A stretch of 64,000 bases of DNA, taken from assembly GCA_903838675.1 (NCBI GenBank), contig CAILZI010000081.1, forward strand, positions 54,935 through 118,934, given 5' to 3'. Positions within the stretch are counted from its first letter, which is position 1, and every line of letters starts with the position of its first letter. The translations under genes were made by a program, and so were the position numbers. Under the pieces are notes generated by a model, which was given only the letters and a program-made list of their open reading frames with translations, did not search any database and was not told the DNA's origin. Of this stretch, positions 34,514 to 43,569 are shown in pieces. This stretch comes from an uncultured Verrucomicrobiota bacterium. GTDB lineage: Bacteria; Verrucomicrobiota; Verrucomicrobiia; Verrucomicrobiales; Verrucomicrobiaceae.

Positions 34514-36325
34514 ATGCCCATCATCACCGCCGACAAACTCCAGGATTCCTATGACGTGGTCATTGTTGGTTCGGGGGCGGGCGGCGGGCAGACGGCTTAC
34601 ACGCTGACAATGGAGGGGCTGAAGGTTCTTGTGCTGGAGGCCGGTCGCTCCTTTGATGTTCAGTCCGAGGTGGCGATGCTGCAACTGCCCAGCCAGGCTC
34701 CTTTGCGCGGAGAGAAAACGCCGGACAAGCAGTACGGCTTCCACGACTGCTCGATCAACAGCGGCTGGGACATTCCCGGTGAACCCTACACCAATGCCTG
34801 CAAGGAGCCGGAAGACCAGTTCCGTTGGTGGCGGCAGCGCATGATGGGCGGGCGCACCAATCATTGGGGGCGCATCACCCTGCGGAACGGGCCGTACGAT
34901 TTTAAACCGCGCACACGCTTTGATCTCGGTTTCGACTGGCCCATCGGCTATGACGACATCGCACCGTACTACGACAAGGTGGAGATGCTGATTGGTGTCT
35001 TCGGAACGAACGAAGGCTTGGAAAATTCGCCGAATTCATCGCCAGGCGTACTGCAACCAGCACCCAAGCTGCGCGTGGGAGAACTCTATGCGCAGAAGCA
35101 CGGCAAGAAAGTCGGTGCGCATGTGGCCTCCATTCATCGTGCGGTGCTGACGAAACCACAGGATGCCGACACGCTGCCAGCCAAGCTGCACCCTGGCAAT
35201 GCGAAGGCGCAGAGCATTCTGGCGGACTCCATGCGCACGCGTTCACCCTGCTTTTGGGCGACAGACTGCCACCGCGGCTGCGCCATCCGGGCGAACTACG
35301 ATTCCCAAACGGTGCATCTGCGACCCGCGCTGGCCACAGGGAACCTCGACATTCTGCCAAACGCGATGGCGCGTGAGGTCACACTCGACAAGCAGGGCAA
35401 AGCCACGGGCATCACGTTTATCAACAAGACCAATGGTAGCGAAGGGCATGTCAAAGGCCGGGCCGTGGTGCTGGCGGCGAGTTCGCAGGAGTCGGTGCGT
35501 CTGCTGCTGAACTCGAAGTCGAACGCATTCCCGCAGGGGCTCGCGAACTCCAGCGGCAAGGTGGGCAAATACGTCACGGATTCGGTGTCTAGCAGTCTCA
35601 GCGCACACATTCCCGCTTTTGAGGGCATGCCGATCCACAATGAAGACGGTGCTGGTGGTCCGCATGCCTATGTGCCGTGGACGCTGCATGCTCAAAATCG
35701 CAAAGGTGAGCTGGGCTTTCCCGGCGGCTATCATCTCGAGTTCACCACGGGTCGGCAGATGCCATCGCTGACAACGCTGAACGGCATCGAGAGCAAGCTG
35801 GGGCACGAAGGCGTGCTGTTTGGCGCGAAGCTCAAGGAAGAAGCACGGCGCTTTTACGGCTGCCATATCGGTTTTGGCGCACAGGGCACCATGCTGCCGA
35901 ATGACGGCTCATTCTGCGAACTCGATCCTGAGCTGAAGGATCAGTGGGGCATTCCCGTGCTGCGCTTCCATTGGAAGTGGACGGACTTCGAGCTCAACCA
36001 GGTACGCCACCAGCAGCAGCGCATCCGTGAACTGCTCGAAGCCATGGGCGGCAAGGTGGCAGCAAAAGCCGATGCAGATGTGTCCAAGCTGATCAAACGC
36101 GGTGGCGAGGTGATTCATGAAGTCGGTGGTGCGATCATGGGCGCTGATCGCGAGTCCTCGGTGACCAATCAGTGGAGCCAGACCTGGGACGTAAAGAATC
36201 TTTTCATGGCCGATGGCGCACCGTTTGCCAGTACGGCGGACAAGAATCCCACGCTCACCATCATGGCGCTGGCATGGCGCATGGCCGACCACCTGATGGA
36301 CGAAATGAAGAAAGGCAACATCTGA
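34514..36325 (+). CDS. GMC-family FAD-dependent dehydrogenase (gluconate dehydrogenase large-subunit type)
   Basis: 603 residues. The FAD-binding Rossmann motif at about 14-45 reads YDVVIVGSGAGGGQTAYTL and VLVLEAG. RMMGGRTNHWGRITLR is the second flavin-contact region. The C-terminal active-site region is EVIHEVGGAIMGADRESSV followed by ADKNPTLTIMALAWRMADHL. This set matches membrane or periplasmic gluconate/2-ketogluconate dehydrogenase flavoproteins, which oxidise sugars or sugar acids. It has no signal peptide of its own; in characterised systems export occurs together with the Tat-bearing small subunit, which is encoded next with TGATG overlap. Confidence 0.9.
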   Translation: MPIITADKLQDSYDVVIVGSGAGGGQTAYTLTMEGLKVLVLEAGRSFDVQSEVAMLQLPSQAPLRGEKTPDKQYGFHDCSINSGWDIPGEPYTNACKEPEDQFRWWRQRMMGGRTNHWGRITLRNGPYDFKPRTRFDLGFDWPIGYDDIAPYYDKVEMLIGVFGTNEGLENSPNSSPGVLQPAPKLRVGELYAQKHGKKVGAHVASIHRAVLTKPQDADTLPAKLHPGNAKAQSILADSMRTRSPCFWATDCHRGCAIRANYDSQTVHLRPALATGNLDILPNAMAREVTLDKQGKATGITFINKTNGSEGHVKGRAVVLAASSQESVRLLLNSKSNAFPQGLANSSGKVGKYVTDSVSSSLSAHIPAFEGMPIHNEDGAGGPHAYVPWTLHAQNRKGELGFPGGYHLEFTTGRQMPSLTTLNGIESKLGHEGVLFGAKLKEEARRFYGCHIGFGAQGTMLPNDGSFCELDPELKDQWGIPVLRFHWKWTDFELNQVRHQQQRIRELLEAMGGKVAAKADADVSKLIKRGGEVIHEVGGAIMGADRESSVTNQWSQTWDVKNLFMADGAPFASTADKNPTLTIMALAWRMADHLMDEMKKGNI

Positions 36326-36969
36326 TGAGCACGCCCGACGACCTCCCACGCATGGACCGCCGCAAGGCGCTGCAATGGATGCTCACCGCCACGGCAACCA
36401 TGGCCGTGCGAGATCCAAGTCTCTTCGCCGCTGATGCAAGTACCATCAAGGCTCAGGGCTACGGGCCTGATCCGGTAATGGTGAAGATTTACAAGCCCGG
36501 TGATGTCTGGCCGCTCACGCTTGCCGAGCCCCAGCGCCGCACGACCCGGGCACTGTGCGATGTCATCATACCTGCGGACGAAACCTCACCCAGCGCCTCG
36601 GCTGTGGGTGTGCCTGACTTTATCGACGAATGGATCAGTTCGCCCTATCCCGCCCAGGCAGGTGATCGTCGCCTCGTGCTCGAAGGCCTGCAATGGATCG
36701 ATCAGGAAGCCAGCACCCGCTTTGGCAAAGCCTTTCCTGATCTCACTATCGATCAACAAACCGCCATCTGCAGTGACCTCGCCGCCTCCAAACAGCAGCC
36801 CGCCCACAAGAAAGCCGCAGCCTTCTTCAAGCGCTTCCGCGATCTCACCGCCGGAGGCTACTACACCACTCCCGAAGGCATGAAGGCCATCGGCTACGTC
36901 GGCAACATGCCCTCCGGCACTTTCGAAGGACCTCCCATTGAGGCGCTAAAGCATGTGGGTCTGGCTTGA
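36325..36969 (+). CDS. Gluconate 2-dehydrogenase subunit 3 family protein
   Basis: 214 residues. The start at 36325 shares its A with the GMC stop. MDRRKALQWMLTATATMAV near residues 11-29 is a twin-arginine signal. The subunit-3 signature includes TTRALCDVIIPADETSPSA, VGVPDFIDEWIS and QALxWID-like LEGLQWIDQEASTRFGKAF. It should carry the folded GMC flavoprotein through the Tat system. The third subunit of known enzymes, a multiheme cytochrome c, is not encoded next to it; the diheme proteins earlier in this operon are candidates for that job. Confidence 0.9.
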   Translation: MSTPDDLPRMDRRKALQWMLTATATMAVRDPSLFAADASTIKAQGYGPDPVMVKIYKPGDVWPLTLAEPQRRTTRALCDVIIPADETSPSASAVGVPDFIDEWISSPYPAQAGDRRLVLEGLQWIDQEASTRFGKAFPDLTIDQQTAICSDLAASKQQPAHKKAAAFFKRFRDLTAGGYYTTPEGMKAIGYVGNMPSGTFEGPPIEALKHVGLA

Positions 36970-36987
36970 TATTCAACATACACATTT

Positions 36988-37665
36988 ATGACACCACTCC
37001 GCAGTTCAGTAATCGCCGCTCTCATCCTTGCCTGTGTGGTCGTGCCAGCCTCCGCGCAGACCGGCTATCGCAAAGTACTCTTCCTCGGCAACAGCATCAC
37101 CAAGCATGGCCCCAAAGCTGACATCGACTGGTCGGGCAACTGGGGCATGGCAGCGACTGCCGAGGCGAATGATTACGTACACCTCATCACCAAAGCTCTG
37201 GCGGAGAAAGCAGGTACTGCACCCGAGGTGATGGTGAAAAACATCGCCGACTTTGAGCGCGCCTACTCAGGTTACGACGTTATCGCCAAATTAAAGGAAG
37301 CCATCGACTTCAAAGCAGACCTCATCATCCTCGCCATCGGCGAAAATGTGCCAGCATTGAAAACAGCGGAGGATAAGACCAAGCTGCAAGCCAGTTTGAC
37401 CACCCTGCTTCGTGCCCTCAAAGCAGAGCGACAGCCCACGATTCTCGTGCGCAGTTGTTTTTGGGCCAATGCAGCCAAAGACGAAGCTCTCCAGCAGGCC
37501 TGCACGGCAGTCGGTGGTGTTTACGTCAACATCAGCAGCCTGAGCAAAGATGAAGCGAACTACGGACGCTCAGAGCGACCCTACAAACACGCGGGTGTTG
37601 CGAACCATCCTGGTGACAAAGGCATGGCCGCCATCGCAGCGGCCTTGGTGAATGCGTTGCCCTGA
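36988..37665 (+). CDS. Secreted SGNH hydrolase
   Basis: 225 residues; signal peptide VIAALILACVVVPASAQ. Block I reads VLFLGNSITKHGP, with GNSI in place of GDSI, a variant also found in active SGNH proteins; the Ser is kept. AIGENVPAL stands where the GxND block is expected, and GVANHPGDKGM supplies the terminal His without the preceding canonical Asp three residues before, although Asp follows. Likely carbohydrate esterase, but catalytic competence is less certain than in the other SGNH proteins here. Last gene of the GntR operon; its stop lies four bases from the convergent gene's stop. Confidence 0.8.
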   Translation: MTPLRSSVIAALILACVVVPASAQTGYRKVLFLGNSITKHGPKADIDWSGNWGMAATAEANDYVHLITKALAEKAGTAPEVMVKNIADFERAYSGYDVIAKLKEAIDFKADLIILAIGENVPALKTAEDKTKLQASLTTLLRALKAERQPTILVRSCFWANAAKDEALQQACTAVGGVYVNISSLSKDEANYGRSERPYKHAGVANHPGDKGMAAIAAALVNALP

Positions 37666-37669
37666 GCTT

Positions 37670-38848
37670 CTACCGCGGCGATTTGAAATACTCGGAAGCT
37701 GCTTTGCGAAATTCGGCATCAGCGGGAGGTTTGCCGCTGCGAGTGACGCACTCTGCGACGAACTGGCGAGCCCACTGATAGTAACGGCGGTGAGTGTCAT
37801 AGATCGGCTGCTTAGCGCCCTTGTCATCGATTAGCCAGAAACCACGCTGCCGTCCGTCCGCTTCGAGTTCATTGTTGTAAAGCTCCCAGTAAAGGATGAA
37901 AGAGCAGCCCCATTCCAGCGCCGCCTGAATGGTGATGAGTGAAAGACGGTTTTGTTCCTCTGGCGAGTGGTGCGGCTTGCCATTGTGAAACACCGAGTAG
38001 CCGTATTCACCGATGAAGACGCGCTTGCCTTGAATGGCGGCATTTGGCGTGAGCTTGGACTCAATGTAACTGAGCACAGCTTTGATGTCCTGCGGCTTGG
38101 GCACGTTCGTGACGTCGTAGGCCGAGTAAGAAACAAAATCCACAGGCACCTTAGGCAGCACCTGATTGACCAATGTGGGACGGCCTTCGCGCATCGAGAT
38201 CGTGGGATGATTGAGCTCGGTGTAATGCCAGACTTGGACATTCTGATGCGGCGTGTCGCGTTTGGCGTCGTCCACAGCACGCTGCCGCGTGGTTAGCCAG
38301 TCGATCATGCCCTGCACTTTCTCAGGTGTCATTTGAGCATCGGCGGCTTTGCTGATACTTCCGCGCAGCAGGTTGTCGCCTTCCCAGTGGCCGAGGTAGA
38401 AGGTCTTGCCAGAGCCGCTGTAGGTTTTCAGCAGATGTACGACGAGGGAGTACATCTCCTGATACTCCAAATCTGAATGGGCTTTGGAGAAACCCTGCTT
38501 CCACGAAGTGTTCGCAAAAGGCTCTGCCCAGAGCTGGAAATTAGCAAAAGGCATGTCGAGTACCTTGCGGTGCGCGGGTTCGTCGCGTGCCAGTTCCTCC
38601 AGCGAATGGACACCCGGATACTGCTTGGGTTTGGGCCGCAGGTCGAACTTCATGCAGCTCGCCCCCATGGCATGGATGACCTCGGCAGACTCCACCAGTG
38701 GATCCTGGCGGGTGAACTGGTATTTGCCACCGATCGCCTGAGTGCCGAGGATGTAGTTGAAGCGATCCACCTCGGGCAGTTCTGCAGCCGCCATTCCTGC
38801 TGCAAATAGCAGGAGGAACGTCAATGGCTTGCAAGGGCAGGAGAGCAT
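37670..38848 (-). CDS. Secreted TIM-barrel-like protein, possible glycoside hydrolase
   Basis: 392 residues from the ATG at 38848 (the frame stays open to a TTG at 38890). Signal peptide LTFLLLFAAGMAAAE. The sequence looks like a beta/alpha barrel: GASCMKFDLRPKPKQY, TFYLGHWEGDNLLRGSI, VQVWHYTELNHPTI, VDFVSYSAYDV, KRVFIGEYGYSVFHNG, and CSFILYWELYNNE. Glu residues in TELNHP and FIGEYG are placed as in the acid/base and nucleophile strands of clan A glycosidases, but I do not recognise a numbered family. Opposite orientation between the two large plus-strand clusters. Confidence 0.7.
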   Translation of the reverse strand: MLSCPCKPLTFLLLFAAGMAAAELPEVDRFNYILGTQAIGGKYQFTRQDPLVESAEVIHAMGASCMKFDLRPKPKQYPGVHSLEELARDEPAHRKVLDMPFANFQLWAEPFANTSWKQGFSKAHSDLEYQEMYSLVVHLLKTYSGSGKTFYLGHWEGDNLLRGSISKAADAQMTPEKVQGMIDWLTTRQRAVDDAKRDTPHQNVQVWHYTELNHPTISMREGRPTLVNQVLPKVPVDFVSYSAYDVTNVPKPQDIKAVLSYIESKLTPNAAIQGKRVFIGEYGYSVFHNGKPHHSPEEQNRLSLITIQAALEWGCSFILYWELYNNELEADGRQRGFWLIDDKGAKQPIYDTHRRYYQWARQFVAECVTRSGKPPADAEFRKAASEYFKSPR

Positions 38849-38953
38849 GCGGAGCCCAGAGAAGCATGCTTTTCCTCTCAGGAAATCCAAACAGGCGTGA
38901 TTTTGCCAATTTTCGTGTCCAAAAGCGTACTTCTCAGGCCTTTTACTATCGAC
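38849..38953. promoter_or_regulatory. Divergent promoter region, barrel protein / third cytochrome cluster
   Basis: About 105 bases between divergent starts; it should hold the promoter for the 15 kb plus-strand cluster. TTGCCA near 38903-38908 could be a -35 element, but no good -10 follows. No palindrome comparable to the GntR site was found. Confidence 0.3.
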
Positions 38954-41900
38954 ATGACACGGTCACGCCTTCCAGCCCACCTTTTCCTTCTCACCTGCCT
39001 CACTGCGGGGGGGGCGTTTGCTGCCGACGCTGATACAGCGCGTTCAGCAATGAAGTTCTTCGAAACTGAAGTGCGCCCGATCCTTGTGAAACGCTGTTTT
39101 GATTGCCACAGCAAGACCAAGCAGAAGGGCGGCCTGCGGGTGGACAACATCGGTTACTTGAAGACGGGCGGCGACACCGGTCCCGCCCTGATTCCCGGCC
39201 ATCCGGAGAAATCCCCTTTGATCGAGGCCATTCATTATGCCGACGAGGAGTTTCAGATGCCGCCCAAAAACAACGGTGGCAAGATGCCCGACGCTGAGAT
39301 CGCGGTTTTGGAAAAGTGGATCAAGCTGGGCGCGCCGTGGCCGCAGGATACAGCGGAGAAGGTCGTCGTGACGGAAGGCGGCTTCACCGAGGAGCAGCGC
39401 AACTACTGGTTCTTCAAGCCCGTGGCGAAAGTAACTCCTCCCCAAGTGAAAAGCCCATGGGTGCGTAATGATATCGACCGTTTCATTCTGGCGAAGCAGA
39501 CGGAGATGAAACTCGACCCGGCTGCAGCGGCAGATCCAAATGAACTGGTCCGGCGCGTTTATTTTGATCTGCACGGCCTGCCACCGACCCGTGTGCAGAT
39601 CGATGCGTTTGTAAATAACAAGGACCCGCGTGCTTATGAGAAGCTGGTCGATGAATTGCTGGCCAGCCCGCAATACGGGGAGCGCTGGGCGCAACACTGG
39701 CTCGATCTTGTGCGCTATGCCGAGAGCGACGGTTACAATGCAGATGAGTATCGCCCATCCGTTTGGCCCTATCGTGACTACGTCATCAAATCCTTCAATG
39801 ACGACAAGCCCTACGACCAGTTCGTGCGCGAGCAGCTCGCGGGCGATGAGATCGCTCCCAATGACCCGAATGTGCTCATCGCCACCTGCTTTCTGCGCAA
39901 TCCGATTTACGAATGGAATCAGCGCGATGTGCGCGGCCAGTGGGACATCATTCTCACCGACATGACTGACACCACGGGCGAGCTTTTCCTTGGCCTCAGC
40001 ATGGGCTGCGCGCACTGCCACAATCATAAGTTCGATCCCATCTTGCAGAAGGACTACTACCGCCTGCGTGCCTTTCTCGCCTCGGTGCAATGGCGCGATG
40101 ACATGAAGCTGGCGACTCCTGCCGAAAAGAAAGCTTTTGATGAGCAGCAGGCCAAGTGGGAGACCGCCACCGCCGACATTCGCGCCAAGATGGACGCACT
40201 GACCAAGCCTCTGGTCGAGCCCAAGGTGGAGCGCGCGCTGACGCGTTTCACAGAAGATCTGCAGGAAATGGTGCGCAAGCCGGATGAACAGCGCGAGGCC
40301 CTGGAAAAGCAGCTCGCCGGTTTGTGCCAGCGCCAGTTGCAGCGCGAGCGCAAGACCTTTGATCCGATGAAGAGTCTCAAGACAGAGGAGAAAAAGACGG
40401 AATACAAGGCGCTGGAGGAGGAACTGAAGAAATTTGACAACCTCAAGCCCAAGCCGCTTATGGATGCGTTCGTCGCGACCGATGCAGGACCCAAAGCACC
40501 TTCAGTCTCGATTAAAACGCGCAAAGGTGAACAAGAAATCGCGCCAGGATTCCTCACCTTGCTGGAGCCGAAGGAGCCCGAAATCAAACCCATCGGCAAC
40601 TCCACCGGTCGCCGCACGGTGCTGGCCAACTGGATCACGCGTCCCGACAACCGCCTCTCAACACGTGTCATCGTCAACCGCGTGTGGCAGTATCATTTCG
40701 GCCGCGGCATCGTCGCGACAGCGAGCGATTTCGGCAAGCTGGGAGAGAAACCCACGCACCCCGAACTGCTCGACTACCTCACCACCAAGTTCATCGCCAA
40801 TGGCTGGCATTTGAAGCCACTGCATCGTGAGATCATGCTTTCCGCAGCCTACCGCCAGACGGCACGGCGCGAGCCGACATCTGCCATCGCGCAGATCGAT
40901 CCTTCAAATCACTACTTGTGGCACTTCAATCCACGCCGCCTTGAGGCAGAGCAGGTGCGTGACGCGCTGCTGGCTGCGAGCGGCGAACTCGACGCGAAGG
41001 CCGGTGGCCCCGCCGAAGATGGCAACGGCACCCGCCGCTCCATCTACACGATGAAGAAGCGCAACAATCAGAACGAACTGCTGCGCGCTCTCGATGCACC
41101 CGCAGGATTCGCCAGCACCGCCGAACGTCAAAGCACCACGACGCCCACACAGGCCCTGCAGCTTCTCAATGGCGACTGGCTGCTGGCCCGCGCACGCAAA
41201 CTGGCGGAACGCGTGGAAAACATCGACGACGTCTGGCTCGCGGTCCTGGGCCGGTCGCCGACGAAGCTTGAGCGCGAGAAAGCAGAATCCTTTTTAAAAA
41301 AGCGCGCTGGCACCGCGACTGCACCGGTGGCTGCAAATGATGCGGATGAAAACAGCAGCACATTCAAGGAGAACTCACCCCATGAGCGACTCCTGGTTCA
41401 AAACGGCGAGAAGGAAGGCGATGAATTCACCGTTGAGGTCATCGCGAGTCTCAACAGCATTGATGTGAACGCCTCGGTGCGCACCATCGCCTCACGCTGG
41501 TTTGGAGGGAAGGACAGCCTGGAGGCCTTTGGTTGGAGCCTTGGGGTGACAGGTGAAAAATCACGCTTCAAGCCGCGCAATGTCATCCTGCAGGTGGTTG
41601 GCGAAGATGAGAACTCAAACATCGGCTATCAGGTCGTGCCTTCAGACATCCACATTGAATTGGGCCGCCGCTATCACATCGCAGCACGAGTCTCCTGCGT
41701 CGGTCATACCGTCACCTTCACCGTGCGTGACCTCGACACATCTGGCGCTGCTGCACAGACGGTCGTGGTGCCCATGGACATTCGTTCAAAGCTCAGCATG
41801 GGCTCCTCGCAGCTTGTGATTGGTGGTCTGCACAAGCGTGCTCCCACTCACCAGTGGGATGGCCAGATTGAAGCGCTGCGTGTGGCTAGCGGAATTCTAG

Positions 41901-42100
41901 AAGACAAGGTCCTCAACGAAGATGCTGAAAAATGGTCCGCCGGACTCGTCACCTGGCGCTCTGAAGATCCGCTCACCTCACAGTTTTCGTGGAGTGGTTC
42001 AGATGCCAAATCCGTCGAGGCGGATGATCCTTTCCATCAGGCCATGAATGATCTCTGCCAGGTCCTGCTGAACACGAACGAGTTCTTTTACCTTCACTAA
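38954..42100 (+). CDS. PSCyt1 + DUF1549 + DUF1553 secreted diheme protein with inserted LamG-like domain
   Basis: 1048 residues from the ATG at 38954; signal peptide LPAHLFLLTCLTAGGAFAA. Heme motifs are Cys48-Phe-Asp-Cys51-His52 (PSCyt1) and Cys352-Ala-His-Cys355-His356 (end of DUF1549). Residues about 390-500 are highly charged coiled coil (ADIRAKMDALTKPLVEPKVE, KTEEKKTEYKALEEELKK). DUF1553 begins near 550 (STRVIVNRVWQYHFGRGIV). At about 785-1025 it is interrupted by a beta-sandwich resembling LamG/concanavalin-like domains (SRWFGGKDSLEAFGWSLGV, GRRYHIAARVSCVGHTVTF, VIGGLHKRAPTHQWDGQIEA), after which the DUF1553 ending LCQVLLNTNEFFYLH resumes. DUF1501 starts five bases later. Confidence 0.92.
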   Translation: MTRSRLPAHLFLLTCLTAGGAFAADADTARSAMKFFETEVRPILVKRCFDCHSKTKQKGGLRVDNIGYLKTGGDTGPALIPGHPEKSPLIEAIHYADEEFQMPPKNNGGKMPDAEIAVLEKWIKLGAPWPQDTAEKVVVTEGGFTEEQRNYWFFKPVAKVTPPQVKSPWVRNDIDRFILAKQTEMKLDPAAAADPNELVRRVYFDLHGLPPTRVQIDAFVNNKDPRAYEKLVDELLASPQYGERWAQHWLDLVRYAESDGYNADEYRPSVWPYRDYVIKSFNDDKPYDQFVREQLAGDEIAPNDPNVLIATCFLRNPIYEWNQRDVRGQWDIILTDMTDTTGELFLGLSMGCAHCHNHKFDPILQKDYYRLRAFLASVQWRDDMKLATPAEKKAFDEQQAKWETATADIRAKMDALTKPLVEPKVERALTRFTEDLQEMVRKPDEQREALEKQLAGLCQRQLQRERKTFDPMKSLKTEEKKTEYKALEEELKKFDNLKPKPLMDAFVATDAGPKAPSVSIKTRKGEQEIAPGFLTLLEPKEPEIKPIGNSTGRRTVLANWITRPDNRLSTRVIVNRVWQYHFGRGIVATASDFGKLGEKPTHPELLDYLTTKFIANGWHLKPLHREIMLSAAYRQTARREPTSAIAQIDPSNHYLWHFNPRRLEAEQVRDALLAASGELDAKAGGPAEDGNGTRRSIYTMKKRNNQNELLRALDAPAGFASTAERQSTTTPTQALQLLNGDWLLARARKLAERVENIDDVWLAVLGRSPTKLEREKAESFLKKRAGTATAPVAANDADENSSTFKENSPHERLLVQNGEKEGDEFTVEVIASLNSIDVNASVRTIASRWFGGKDSLEAFGWSLGVTGEKSRFKPRNVILQVVGEDENSNIGYQVVPSDIHIELGRRYHIAARVSCVGHTVTFTVRDLDTSGAAAQTVVVPMDIRSKLSMGSSQLVIGGLHKRAPTHQWDGQIEALRVASGILEDKVLNEDAEKWSAGLVTWRSEDPLTSQFSWSGSDAKSVEADDPFHQAMNDLCQVLLNTNEFFYLH

Positions 42101-42104
42101 CACC

Positions 42105-43511
42105 ATGAGCTGCAATCGATTCGACATTCCCAATACCCGACGCGAGTTTCTGCAAACTGCCGGCTGCGGCTTTGGTGCAGTGGCCTTGGCCGGCCTGATG
42201 GGGGAGCAAAGCGCCTCGGCCGCCATCACGCTGCCGCAGCGTGCGGCTAAGGCCAAAAGCGTGATCTTCCTGTTCATGGAAGGCGGGCCCAGCCACCTGG
42301 ACACTTTTGATTATAAGCCGCTGCTGAACAAGCTCGCAGGCCAGTCGCTGCCTGCGAGCTTCAAGCCGCCGATCACCGCCATGGGCGAAACCAAGTCGCC
42401 ACTGCTCGAATGCAAACGTACTTGGAAACAATACGGCCAAGGCGGCCTGTGGATCTCGGACTGGTTTCAAAATGTGGCGCAGCATGCGGACGACCTCGCA
42501 GTGATTCACTCCTGCGCTTCGAGCGGCATCAATCATGCTGGTGGCGTGTGCTCCATGAACACCGGCTCCGTCTTCGGCGGGCGGCCTTCGCTTGGTGCCT
42601 GGGCTTCCTATGGTCTCGGTTCTGAAAATCAAAATCTGCCTGGCTTTGTCGTTATCAAAGACAGTGAAGCCACCGTGGTGAACGGCGTTCGCAATTGGGG
42701 CAACGGCTTCATGCCCGCTGTGTATCAGGGGGTCGAATTCAATTCGGATGGCGTGCCGATCAAATACCTAGAAAATCCCAAAGGCGTGGATCGCAAGCGT
42801 CAGCGCGACAAACTCGACCTGCTCGGTGCCTTGAACCGCGACTACGGCGCAACCCGTGCCAGCAACACCGAACTCGATGCCCGCATTCGCGGCTATGAAC
42901 TCGCCTACAAGATGCAGGCCGAGGCCCCTCAAGCCGTCGATCTCAGCAAGGAATCCGAGGCGACCAAGCATCTCTACGGCATGGACAACGAAGCCACCGC
43001 CGTGTTTGGCCGCAATTGCCTGCTCGCTCGTCGCCTCGTTGAAAACGGCGTGCGCTTCATCCAGCTTTACAGCGGCGCTGGTAGCAAGTGGGACAGCCAC
43101 AAGGGCATCGAGGTGAATCATTCCAAGCTTTGCAACGCCGTTGATCGTCCTATCGCGGGACTTCTCGCCGATCTGAAAGCACGCGGCCTGCTCGACGAAA
43201 CCCTCGTCATCTGGGGAGGCGAATTTGGCCGCACCCCCATGAGTGAGCAGGGCGACGGCCGCGATCACAACCCCACCGGCTTCACCATGTGGATGGCTGG
43301 CGGCGGTGTGAAAGGCGGCCAGACCTACGGTGCCACCGACGACCTCGGTCTCTACGCAGTCGAAGACCGCCTGCATGTGCATGACATCCATTCGACCATC
43401 CTCTATCTGATGGGCCTCGATCACACCAAGCTCGTCTATAACCACAAAGGCCGTCCCGAACGCATCGACCAAAATGAAGGTCATCCCATGACCAAACTGC
43501 TCGGAGTTTGA
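42105..43511 (+). CDS. Tat-exported DUF1501 protein
   Basis: 468 residues. The N-terminal region NTRREFLQTAGCGFGAVALA is a twin-arginine signal, with nine residues before the RR. The core motifs are VIFLFMEGGPSHLDTFDYKP, WASYGLGSENQNLPGFVVI, RFIQLYSGAGSKWDSHKGI, ETLVIWGGEFGRTPMSEQGD, and GFTMWMAGGGVKGGQTYG. It is the third DUF1501 paralogue in the window and again directly follows a DUF1549/1553 gene, so the pair is conserved as a unit. Confidence 0.93.
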   Translation: MSCNRFDIPNTRREFLQTAGCGFGAVALAGLMGEQSASAAITLPQRAAKAKSVIFLFMEGGPSHLDTFDYKPLLNKLAGQSLPASFKPPITAMGETKSPLLECKRTWKQYGQGGLWISDWFQNVAQHADDLAVIHSCASSGINHAGGVCSMNTGSVFGGRPSLGAWASYGLGSENQNLPGFVVIKDSEATVVNGVRNWGNGFMPAVYQGVEFNSDGVPIKYLENPKGVDRKRQRDKLDLLGALNRDYGATRASNTELDARIRGYELAYKMQAEAPQAVDLSKESEATKHLYGMDNEATAVFGRNCLLARRLVENGVRFIQLYSGAGSKWDSHKGIEVNHSKLCNAVDRPIAGLLADLKARGLLDETLVIWGGEFGRTPMSEQGDGRDHNPTGFTMWMAGGGVKGGQTYGATDDLGLYAVEDRLHVHDIHSTILYLMGLDHTKLVYNHKGRPERIDQNEGHPMTKLLGV

Positions 43512-43569
43512 TACATCATCAGAGTGATTCTGTTGCAAAGCGTCCGTGAGGTTGGCCGTTTGCATTGAC

